Shown here: piece by piece, positions 35,105-45,710 of the stretch
Numbering within the stretch: position 1 is the stretch's first letter
Layout: every line of letters begins with the position of its first letter
Assembly (NCBI GenBank): GCA_002104985.1
Contig: MCGO01000147.1
Location: forward strand, 30,497-94,496
Length of the DNA: 64,000 bases
Reading direction: 5' to 3'
Source of the DNA: Rhizoclosmatium globosum
Taxonomy: Eukaryota; Chytridiomycota; Chytridiomycetes; Chytridiales; Chytriomycetaceae
Program-made: the position numbers and the translations under genes
The notes under the pieces: model-generated
Database searches by the model: none
The model's input: the letters and a program-made list of their open reading frames with translations, nothing else
What the model was told of the DNA's origin: nothing

Positions 35105-36010
35105 AATGAACTGAGAACTCCAAAACTGAGTTGGTGGTGTTGGTCCAGTTCGAGTTGGTTGTCGAGTCCGAAAGTTTTGAGACATCTTTCTTTGATCCAA
35201 CATTGACTCAGGAACAACTAAGGTATGTTTTTATTATTATGAAATCGTTTTTTACGTTGTTAATTAGTGACGGGAACGGACTGAATACATCATATAAGCA
35301 CTCTATTCTCCTCGTATCCAGCCACACTGCAAGAATACATTAATTCACGAGTATAGTCCTCCAATACGTGCACGTGAAAATAACTTCGAATCTTATTCAA
35401 TCCGTTTGACTATTCCAGATTTAATCGCGGACTTTCCATCCATCAATGCGTTTCATACTCGGATATGAATGCATCCATCCCCAGCACTATATTCCAGCTC
35501 GCACGTTCGATTTCCCGCTTAATTTCGTCTGGATTCAATAGCTCTCGTTCGCTCGCATTTGATGCTCCGTGTAACTACCACTCAGGCATAATTTATACTT
35601 CGCACGTCCAATTTGAATCAGTGGAACTGCTATATTTCACAGCTGGAAGTAACACCTCAAACTCGACGAATTCAATCCCACGTTCTGCAAATGAATACTA
35701 TTTCCTAGAATGGGGCGATTCACTACTAAATGTCTTATTTTTGAACTTTTTCGTTGACTACGACAAAGTCGTAACGTCCGTTGCTTCTTTCCTTCTGTTC
35801 GGAATATTTTATTGCAGTTTAAGCCGATGCAAAAAGGGAGCCCAACATTTGAGCGACTTGAAATTCGAAATCCATTCTTTTGGCTTTCTGGCACATGAAC
35901 GCCTTCAGTTATGATTGGAGATTATAAGAGAGCACAGGAAGTCATGGATCAAGAAGAAAAAGAATTGCCAAACATGTTTCTCGCGGTTACTGTAGTTTTC
36001 GCTGTTGGTC
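35105..36010 (+). repeat. Repeat D, 3' part with native right end (D7)
   Basis: It contains the LVVLVQFELV...SFETSFFDPT exon-like stretch (35130-35220). It also has a 149-codon open frame (35465-35914) with a hydrophobic segment around residues 90-118 and a basic SRCKKG after it, which resembles a membrane-anchored C-terminus. In D1-D3 this reading frame is cut off by block B. Confidence 0.7.
35465..35914 (+). CDS. Possible C-terminal exon of the D-encoded protein
   Basis: 149 codons including an Asn/Ser-rich segment and one probable membrane span (SLLNVLFLNFF...FLLFGIFYCSL). The frame continues upstream into an exon-like region (RGLSIHQCVSYSD). The matching region in D4 (25080-25271) keeps the first 60 residues, then breaks. 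A full gene structure could not be resolved; it may be a pseudogene. Confidence 0.35.
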   Translation: MNASIPSTIFQLARSISRLISSGFNSSRSLAFDAPCNYHSGIIYTSHVQFESVELLYFTAGSNTSNSTNSIPRSANEYYFLEWGDSLLNVLFLNFFVDYDKVVTSVASFLLFGIFYCSLSRCKKGAQHLSDLKFEIHSFGFLAHERLQL

Positions 36011-36191
36011 TACTTCTCAACTTCGTGAGGATAGAGGGCGCAAGTTTTGAAATTGAAATATAAATTTTTTATTCAGTAAGGAGAGTAAGAGGAATTGGAA
36101 TTGAAAGGCTGAATCAGACGTTCACTTTGGCTAAAAACCAAAGCTATTTGTAGTCATCATTGTCAACCCTTTTGCAACGAGCCCATTGAAG

Positions 36192-36830
36192 TTTACCAAC
36201 ATCAGCCGAATCAGTTTTCACGTCATTTTCGGCTGGATTTCCTGTATTTGAATAAAAGGTTCATGAGTATCAAAATGAAACAGAGACACACAGAAAGAGG
36301 GAAAGAAGTATGGGTTGGGAACACGCGTAGGAAAACAAAATAAAGAAATATTGATGGTGCTCTGAGCTGACTTTCGCAAGTGCCTCCATGCAACCAAATG
36401 CAGGGGCTGAGTCGCGATCGTGGTCATTCTTTTCCAAGGATATGTTATGGATCCCATCAGTCAGAGTGGAGCTTATAGCCCTACAGATTCCCGAGCTCAG
36501 GGTGAGGGTTCTCGTGCGAATACACCACCAGACAGCCACTCCATGGCGCTACGCTGCGTGTTTGTAGCTTGGGGGCGGATAGGTAATATGCCTGCCATAT
36601 TTCAGGTGTGGCTACCAACCAACTAGTTTGGTTCGATCCGGTATAAACTACTACGCGTGGGGGGTGAAGGAGGCGGAGGAGTAATACATGCCTTAAGCTC
36701 TAGTCGAGATACAATACGTCGGCATGGGTCATTAGCGGTCATTTACGGCATGACATCTGCATAAACGAGGATGTCAGTAAACAATGACACATGCTCGTGG
36801 TTAATACCTTTGGAGCTGAGAGGGTAAAAC
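36192..36830 (+). repeat. Duplicated block E, copy 2
   Basis: Second copy of 30610-31240, with few differences (for example TTTCCGAG versus TTCCCGAG). 36830-37086 has no recognisable gene and precedes the 3' end of UGGT. Confidence 0.75.
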
Positions 36831-37086
36831 TTGCGACGGTGGACGCTGATGGAAGCAACGCGTTGTTGAGTTGTTTGGAGTGGGTGGGACGTCTTTGAAT
36901 TTGAGACAATTTTTAAATGGCTGTTGTGTTGACGTTTCGGCGTTTCGGGGGTTGAAAACAAGTAACAACAAAGCAAACCAACATTGTATTTTGTGAAGAA
37001 CAGCTATAATAATACAAGGGGAGCAATGCATGAATAAAGATTTTAAAGTGGGTTTACTATTTCCCTCAAATAAAGACCAAAACACA

Positions 37087-40000
37087 TTACAGCTCATCGT
37101 GGCGTTTCTGCCCAATTGTCTTTGCTGCTTCAGCTTCCACCCTGTCTGCAACAGCTTGAACCTCATTATCCAATTCTGTCCATTCCTTAATGATTCTCTT
37201 GGCTCGCTTCAACTTTGGTTCCTTTGTCAAAGGGTTATTACACAAGTCGATAGTCTTTGCGGTCCTCAGTTCATTGTCCGCACACCACGTTTCGCACCAC
37301 AGCCTAACAAAAATTGTTAAGACAGACGTCAATTAAAACGACAAATCCCACCATTCCTTGGGCAACGAAAAGATTGGAATCTCATGAATCATGTTATTCG
37401 GCAAGTCTTGATCCAGATTGGCCAAAGAATTAGGGTCGGAACTCAACATTTGATATTGCTGTCTCAACCGATCACCCGCAAGAAGTTGACGGAATCTCTT
37501 CAAGTCAATCACGTACAATGCCGAAATGTGGTAGGGTCGACCTTGCAAGTGATTCGCCCAATATCCAGTCTTCCAGAATCTGAATCCTTCCATTTCAGGA
37601 CGGGAGTCTCCCATAGGCGTGTATCCATATACAGCTCCTTCGAGATCGAGTTCAACGAGCTCTTTCATGTCTGTTCGGACAACTTGATCGGCGTCAACGA
37701 AAATAACCTTGTCCAACCCAACTGGGAAAAGAACATCAAGGAAGAGAATCTTGTACGCCCAAATGGTCCTCTCCTTGCGGGTAGTGGCGCGAAGCCAATG
37801 AGGCCAATTGTCTGGTTTGATGCGTCAGCCGTCAGTGAAAACAAAACAGTAAATAGAAACAGCTAAACACTTACAAGTAATAAACTCATACTCAAACCCA
37901 TATTCTTTCGCCAAATGAGGCACGAAGCTCATGAACTTTGGCGACAAGAAGTTCTCAATCAACCAGAACTTCACCGGACTCTTTGTGTTTCGCATCACGG
38001 AGAGCATCATGATTCCCATGAACCGTTCATACAAGTGTCCTGACGCGACAGAGAAGATGTTGATGGTCACATTGGATGCCGTTGTTTGAACCCCCTTCTT
38101 GCTGTCTCCCCACACCCTGCTCTTCAATTGATCCCAAACAGCACCAACAGGATCCTTTTTAGTTTTCGCAGCGCTCGAAGGACTGGTAACAAGTACATTG
38201 TCCACAGGCTCCAACACATCCTCCACCTCCATTCCAACTCGCTTTTTCACAACTGGGTAAATCGTAACCCCTTCAAATGAGTCCACAACAACCGTCGCAT
38301 AGCCATCACCTTTAGACTCTCCACCTTTCCCCATATACTTGTCTGGCACAGAATCAATCTGGTAAACTTGATTCGACCGTCCCTCTCTCAAACGAAGCTG
38401 CCATACTCCCGGGTTGGCTTTTAACTGGAGATATCCAAGATTCGTCATGGTGATGGTGTCGACAATATGAGGCTTTGATGGGGTTCCAAGAATGAATTGA
38501 GCTCCGCGTGGTGGAGTTGAGCTGTGAAGTTCACGTGCATGCCCCTCGACGAGAATGTTATTCAGTTGGAAAATGGCGTCCACGTTTTGGCCTGGCTTCA
38601 GAGCATCGAGTTTGAGATTGTCCAAGTCATGAACAGAATCAACAGCGCGAACAACCCAAGCTCGAGGAACTATAAATATAAACAATCAAATCGCGTAAAT
38701 CGAATTGAAGAACGCTTACCGTCTAATCCCAGAGTCAACAATGGCTCCGTCGGAATGTTTTTGAATTGAGCTTGCGCTGCGACACGTTTTCCTTGACTGT
38801 CGTAATGAACTTCTTCCTGGAACACATATCGATAAAATCTTTTGATGGGCAAGTCTTCCAACATTGGAACCGGGTTGAGGAGGAGCTTGATGCTGACACC
38901 TGGAATCTTGGAAAGAACCTACACCAAACGAATGAGTAACCTCCAACGCTATTGTCTAAAGTACCTTGAGCATTGAGCTGATCTTTTGCGCGGTTTCACT
39001 CAATGGATCAAGAACGACTGTAAATCTCAGTGAAGCTTCAGCGACATCCCCAATAGTGAGGGAACTATTTAACGTGTTATCAGACGACCAGCAACAATTA
39101 AAAGGAACGTACTATAAATTCTCTCCCCAATCCGTCACAGCTCGGTTTTTGCTCGTCGCATCTCCAGAATCCAACTTACTACCTGACTGTGAAGCAGAAA
39201 TGGTAGACGAAATCTTCATCAAGGCATCAGGTGTCCATCTATCAAAATTTCAGGTTAACGACAGTTCTTAATCAAGGATACACACTCACGATTCACGATC
39301 TTCAACACCACTCAACTCCATCCCATTCAAAGCATCATCAATCCGCTCAACACGATCACGATACTCATTGACAGCCAACAACTCGAAATCCTCTTCAGTA
39401 AACCGTGCAGGACTTTCAAACGGCCCCACAACGCGTCCGTTTACCACAACTCCAGATTCACCCGCCTCAAATCCAATCAGTTTTTTAATAAAGATTTTCG
39501 CTTTCGCAGCCCAGACTTCGAATTTACCGTTTCCGTCCATGGAATCAACGACGGACTGGTCAAACAGCTTGCCTTCACCCGCGAAATCAAAGTCTCCCTT
39601 TCCAAGTCCTTTAATCGCATCGACAAGAAGGCTTGCAGCTCCTTGCGCCTTTCCTTGTTTAACAAGAAGGTGAACAGCCTTGTGAAGTGGAGTACGGGTT
39701 TGGAGTGTTGTGATTTTGTTGGAGGAAGGGTTGTGAAGGAAGGCGATTCGAGAGTTTGGAGAATTTGATGCAAATTCCAAGGCTGAGACAGCGAGTTGGA
39801 GACCGGAAGCTGATTCATAGTCTGCGATTACTTGAATGGACATGATTGGGGCATCGCGCTCTGTTTACATGAAAATGAGCAAGGTCGCGGCATATTGAAA
39901 AGACGAACCAGAAAGGTATGGCATATCACGTAACACTGACTGATCCACATTTGGTGCAAGGAAATCAACGAATTTCAAAGGATGCTCTTCGGACGCGTAA

Positions 40001-42517
40001 ATGTATGGATTCCTTCGTTGATGGACATTTGGCTGAGTCATGAATACGTCGTACAAGTTGTCCTTTTCAGATACTTTTCCTTCGTATACCTTGAGCTGCA
40101 AAAATTGAAGCATCTTTGGATATGGCGCCAACATATTTTGTTGCCATCCCTGTTTGCACAACATGGAATTAAATCAATGTCACAAAAACAACAATTTGGC
40201 TCACCTCATCCAAATCAATATACTTTCCATTCATGAAAACTGCGCCAATGTCACCCAAAAGCCCCAACCGATTCAAAAGCTTCGTATACGAAGCCAAAAC
40301 TTCCGCGTCCTCATGTTTCTGCATCAACTCCAAAAACCCTTTCGAAACAACCTTTTCAAATGCAATACCAACAAGCTTAGCGGAATCCACTGGATCTTGA
40401 TGGTTCAAATTCGTCTTGATGAGTCCATGCAACTGAACAATAAACTCTTTCGCCTCTTTTCGTCCATGCGCCTTGATGATATGCAAGAACGCACGAGCAG
40501 CCAACAACGCCCCGCTATTCTCTTTTCCATCCCCAATCAACGGTAACACACCAAACCGCAACGGCACAGAATGCTCAATGTACTTGAACACGTCCAACTG
40601 AATCATCAGGTGCTCGATATTTGTCAAGTCAAAGACAAACAGCACGTGGAAGATATTTCGCGCAATGTATTTGAGTTGGCCGGGGTAAGAGGGTTGGAGG
40701 AGTTCTGTGAAGGAGTTGGGAAGCTTTTTGTAGCGAGCATCTTTTTCGAGGTCGTTCCACCAAACAACTGACGGATCGCGAACGTCGAATGCGTCACCCC
40801 AGCCGAGGTCAGAAGTTGATTCTGATTTTGCGGATGGAGGGAGAGTCAGGATTTGAATTGCTTGAGTAGACGAGAGAGATAGAGTTTTCAGAGATTGAAT
40901 GAGAGCAAGTTCGTTTCTCATGGCGGTCAAAAGACTTACAACGAAATGAGTGAAACTAGACCACTAGTTAGTGGAATTACCTAAAGACATTCAGTTCCTT
41001 CAGATTCAATTGAACTCCGTTGAGCAACACAGCATTCGTTCCCGCAGCAACAATCGTTCTCTGATTCTTTCTAATTTCTTGCCGCATAGATGGAGTCACT
41101 TGGCGTTTGGCAATCAAGTGCGACAGTTTCGGAAAGTCTTGCGAGATTTGAATCAAGGCTTCGATAGGTGACTCTGCAGCAAGAATGATACTAGCCGCCT
41201 TGACTCCGATTTCTAGACATTGAAGGTTAAGAATCCATTTGCAACAACTGTTATCACTCTTAAAGTCAACACGCTCGGTCTTTGTGCGCGATCATCATTC
41301 CAAATTCATATTTCATCTCGCTCGTTCCTCGCGCAACGCAAAACAAAGGCTCGTCTGCTCGTTCCTCGCACTATCGTTCCTCACTTCCTCATTCCTCACA
41401 CCCTCGTTCCTCACACTCTCGTTCCTCACACCCTCATTCCTCGCACTACACTCATTCTTCGAACTACACTTGGCATAATCAGATGATACACACCTTTAAT
41501 ATCTTCAGCTGAAAGCGATTGCATGGAAGCCTCTTGATCGGCACCAAAATCAAACAAAGAAGCTTCTTCATCTGACTGTTCATTCAAAATAGCATCCTCC
41601 TTTGGTACAGTAGCGTCATCATGTACTTTCTGAGAAGTCGCACGATCATCAATGACTTTATATTCTGAACTCTTGATAGCCAATTCGACACCATAACCAG
41701 ACAAGAAAAGAGGATCCAGAGTAGCAGTTTTTGATGCTTCTTTTTCAGAAGAAGAAGAAGGCTTGTACCGAAGGACATACTGAATGTGACCAGCATCTGC
41801 CCACTTTGAAAGGGTGAGATGAAAGAGTTTAAAGTCCGTTGAAGTCAAGTCTGCATACAAGATGGCACGAGGAGCCGAATCCGAGAAAGAATAAACATGG
41901 TCGAGCGAAAGAGGTTCGTCATTTTCTGTCTCTGAGAAAGAGGTTTCCGAGTAGACAGTTTGTTCGAGTGCATCCAAATCCAGTTTACAATACTTTTTTG
42001 AGTTGAAAGCGACCCATGAGGCACAGTCCCTCTTTGAAGCAAGTTCGTTGTTTTCCGGATAGTTTTGATTGACGACATTGTTGTAAAAGTTGAAGTGTGC
42101 GTTGATTCGCGGTGCGGCCACGTGGGCGGAGACCGAGAGAGAAAGCAGCTTTGCCGAAATTGGGTCGTTTGAAAAGGGCGGAATTGACTGGATTGAAGCG
42201 AGGACATTGGGCGAGTGTGTCGTTGTGTTGTGGTTGTGGTGGTGGTTCGAAGTGAGCAAGGTCAACAGCGGAAACACGGGCGTTAAAAGCGATGCGGTTT
42301 CTCTGTTTGTTTTGTTTTGTTGAGTTGAAGAAGTGGCAAGAGTGCTGTCAGAGAGAACAGTCAATGAACACAGCAAACACACTCACACTGCCTCAACGAC
42401 AAACGAAGGCGCTCCAAACGTTGCATTCAAGTGCACTGTGATGGTCGGCGCTCCAAGGACTGTCGTTGCGGTGCTGCCCACAATGACAAGGCCTTGAAGG
42501 AGTCCACTCAATTGCAT
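37087..42517 (-). CDS. UGGT: UDP-glucose:glycoprotein glucosyltransferase (UGGT)
   Basis: ER-lumen folding sensor that re-glucosylates misfolded N-glycoproteins so that calnexin-type chaperones rebind them. Twelve exons (boundaries 42517-42387, 42344-41494, 41212-40981, 40934-40205, 40149-39909, 39860-39290, 39238-39113, 39064-38965, 38918-38720, 38669-37875, 37811-37352, 37303-37087) sum to exactly 1551 codons, so 1550 aa, normal for the family. The start at 42517 gives a signal peptide ([20 protein letters not shown]). The N-terminal two-thirds are the thioredoxin-like sensor repeats. The C-terminal GT24 catalytic domain begins around [20 protein letters not shown] and has the metal-binding DAD of [11 protein letters not shown], the NLDQDLPN motif and LWCETWC. 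It ends in HDEL, a fungal-type ER-retention signal. The gene appears intact. Intron 2 is long (281 nt) and contains a minisatellite. Confidence 0.96.
41365..41455. repeat. 15-nt tandem repeat inside UGGT intron 2
   Basis: About six units of CGTTCCTCACACNCT within the intron 41213-41493. The other UGGT introns are 42-63 nt, so this repeat accounts for part of the extra length. Confidence 0.85.
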
Positions 42518-42998
42518 TTTCCAATGGCTTCTTTTCTTGTCTCTACTTCCCTCAACCTCCTTCTTACTCGTAAACGTATTCACTGCCTTGCCTCAACTAT
42601 AACCACACTGAAGTTATACTCCTCACACATTGGGTCTCAGATAAACGCGTCTTTTTTATTGCATTAGCCGGTATTTACGTACATATGATATCAAAATTAA
42701 ATGCTTTTAGATAAGCTGTTATATAATTAGTAAGTTAAGAATCTATATCGCGACAGATGACGGAGATTTGCTACCTGCCTCTCATGATTGATGGATATCC
42801 TGTTTATCAATTAGATGCAAAATAGTGCAGAAACAGGCAAATGGGCCGTTCCCAGCAAAGCCCATAACTTAATAACAGGAACTTAAACCCGGTTTTGTCT
42901 TTCTATTTGGAAAAGAAACAGGCTTCATTGATGTCTCTAAAAGTTGGCTGGAAAATGTTTATAAGTTTATATTTATTATACATTTTTGCGACTTTAAA

Positions 42999-43070
42999 TC
43001 CCATATAGTCCAACGGTTAGGATCCGGCCCTTTCACGGCCGTGGTCGGGGTTCGATTCCCCGTATGGGAG
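42999..43070 (+). tRNA. tRNA-Glu (UUC)
   Basis: 72 nt with paired TCCCATA/TATGGGA acceptor ends, a B-box GGTTCGATTCC at the expected place and a CTTTCAC anticodon loop giving anticodon UUC. No intron. A TTTT pol III terminator follows at 43073-43076. The relic patch begins about 40 bp downstream. Confidence 0.96.
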
Positions 43071-43109
43071 GCTTTTGTCCGTTGTGGGGGTGGCGCTTAG
43101 TGTTATTTC

Positions 43110-44020
43110 TCTTATTTCTCTAATCTCTTGTATTTATGCACCTTCCACTTTGTTTATACGGTCCTCTGACCCATACGGCCTTTCTATGTCGTCCTTCTGC
43201 ACGTCATACTGGCCTTTGATAGATTTCACAAAAAAACACATCCAAGCAATTTACAACACTAGCTCCTACGATCAAATTGGATGTTTATTGTACAGTCGCG
43301 TTGCGTTTGTTTTCGATTTCTTTTTTTTTTTTTTTTGTATTCGAGTGTATTCGTTCGTTCTAACAATCATTTGTCTGTTTAAACAAAAACCAAAAGAACT
43401 CCAGACGTTCTCCTGCTCCCTGTCTCCTCTCGGCTTGAGGAATCGATTCACCCCAACGATCCTTTAGTATTCAAAACTGTTCGACGCGATTTTGCTTCTC
43501 TGTTTTGCTCCTCATTCCTGAAACAACCAGTTTTGACAGGTTCTTCCCATTCCCTCGCTTTCACTCTTATCCTCACACACTCATCAAAGCCATACTTAGC
43601 ACTGACTGACGCGCTGACTCAAGTGTGTATTTGTATCTGTGTTGTGAAGGATGAGATAGTATTTTCACTGTCCCTTCAACGTCCCCGCCTCAAAACTCAA
43701 CGCCAACTAAAGTAAAGTACGTCTAGATTATCTGGAAACACTGTGTAACTGGAACCTCCGGAAGAGAACGTGAAATCATCAACATCGAACCTTGGAGCTC
43801 TGTCGGCTTCCTGCATGATGATCGCGGGGGTCAGTCTGCATGGCCAGACATCTCCTTGTGTTGTGCGTCTGCCATTTTTCTCTAAGGAAGTGGAGATGCA
43901 GAGGTATAGTACGGGTAACGTATCCATGGGCGATTCCCTGTGTTACAGACTCGATTCTCCGGAGGAGAGCTGGCACGCCACACATAGCTACTGGTGCAGG
44001 ATCTGGATGATGTATTGTAC
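43110..44020 (-). repeat. Inverted relic of block B
   Basis: Reverse-complement similarity to 11930-13150, strongest at 43730-44000 (opposite 11940-12200) and weaker to the left. The B2 exon 1 frame survives (VDDFTFSSGGSSYTVFPDN on the minus strand) but exon 2 has an early stop. No B1 gene is present. Confidence 0.8.
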
Positions 44021-44156
44021 TTCTATTTGCTCAAATAAACGCGAGTTGACTCTTAAATCATCGTGTTTCCAAAGCTGTTTTTGAAAAAAAAACGTTGCTG
44101 GCATTTGCTGCTTTATATTCTTTCCTCAGCACAGACAGTGATAATATCTACTGTTG

Positions 44157-44545
44157 TTAGTGGAATGTACGATCACGGCTCTGGATAGCGCGAGCGCGGT
44201 TGGGGACAAGGACCCCGGGGAAAACAAAGATATTTAAAGACACTATGGTGCAATGATTAGTATCCGGTTTAATGAAGGGTGAACGCGGGATGGTAGTGAT
44301 AAAAAGTTGGATGGATGCGAGGTAAATGAGGTGAAGATAATGACGGGCCGTGATGAAGCCGTTTTGTAGTTGGATGGGTATGATTGTAGCGATCCAAGCG
44401 TGTAGACTGCCCAATTCAATCATTCACAGCGCAGTAAGGTTACAAATTCAGAATAATAAAGCAACGTGATATAAAATTCATGTAGTGCGAAGGAGGACTC
44501 CACATCCTGACAATTAGGGAAGCTTTGTACATGTTACGACAAATA
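44157..44545 (-). repeat. Relic of the gene G 5' region plus module P
   Basis: Similar to 6720-7165, including the GGACCCCGGGG block and GAACGCGGGATGGTAGTGATAA. The coding frame of G is not kept. Confidence 0.7.
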
Positions 44546-44739
44546 GACATTCTTTACTGAGCTGAACCCTGAAGAACGCGAAGTCCAAAAAGTGGTAGAT
44601 GTGTTGTTCGTGATTTCTTTTTGCATGATCTCAAACTCAAACGTTAACTTCCAGCATCTTTTTCTTATCTTCCTTCGATAAGTTGTAACCATTTCACATT
44701 GTATATGGAAATTTAAAGTATCCCTGAAAGTGGAGCCGA

Positions 44740-45200
44740 AACGAACGTGCCTCAGAAGAGCTTCGAGAAGCAAAACGTTCCTGTGACGCAGCAATACTGG
44801 CAGAAAAGGCAGCAAAGTCAGGTCAGGTTGCAGTTCTCTCAGTAATTGCGCCAGCTAACGCAGACTCCTACACTCAGGTAACGGTTTATATTAGTCGGTC
44901 GGTAGCTACACCTTAAATATGGAAGCCATATTGCCTACCCACTCCCAAGTTACAAAAATGCAGCGTAGCGCCATGGAGTGGTTGTCTGGTAGTGTATTCT
45001 GCACGAGAACTCTCAACCTGAGCTCCAGAACCTTTAGGGCGATAAAGCTCCACTCCAGATGATGGGATGCAAAACTTGGAATAGAATGACCACGATCGCG
45101 ACTGAGCCAGCCCCTACATTTGGTTGCATGTGGAGGTACTTACAAAAGTCAGCTTTGCCTCATTTTAAATTACGCCTGCTACCTCTACACGTTTATTCGA
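44740..45200 (+). repeat. Inverted relic of the 30.6-32 kb block
   Basis: 44745-44865 encodes, on the plus strand, a diverged piece of the helical protein at 31425-31934. 44880-45200 is the reverse complement of block E with many changes. The gene-to-block order is the mirror image of 30.6-32.0 kb, so the whole block once inserted here in inverted orientation. 45200-45700 holds nothing recognisable. Confidence 0.7.
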
Positions 45201-45710
45201 GACTCATGCTCTCATGTTCTCGGGTTCGGACTTCTTTTTTCTTACGTTATTTGGCACTTGTCGTCTTTTTGAACATGACATAATTATCAGTATCTTTCTC
45301 ACACTCGTTTCAGAGACGTCATGGCAGCTCACTAACGGTTCTTTGACTTGATGATCTTATTGTATTTTGTCGAAAAATCAATCGCACCAAATGAGGTGTG
45401 ACATCAGTTTTCGGCGTTCACCATTATTTTCATTTATTTGGGGGTTTGTCATTTTGCTTATTGTCCGTCTCAGTCTTAAAGATTAAATAAACAGGCAATA
45501 CGAATTTTAGCATGCATTGGATGACTTGACTTATCTGGGGGAAGGTCGAAATGTTTTTCGAAGAAGGGCGATTCCCCATCTCAAGGCTATTTAGAACGTG
45601 TTGCTGAACCATTTAATTTCCTCACAATCAGACTTAATTATCAATAATCATAGTTGTTGTTTCTTCTTCAGTCAAGCACTCTTCTTTTTCGCCAAATCGA
45701 ATCCAACCAA

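Noticed and set aside
37384..37866. 160-codon plus-strand ORF
   Set aside because: Antisense to the UGGT catalytic exon.
41365..41455. Regular repeats resembling a CRISPR array
   Set aside because: Units are directly adjacent without unique spacers and sit in a spliced eukaryotic intron.
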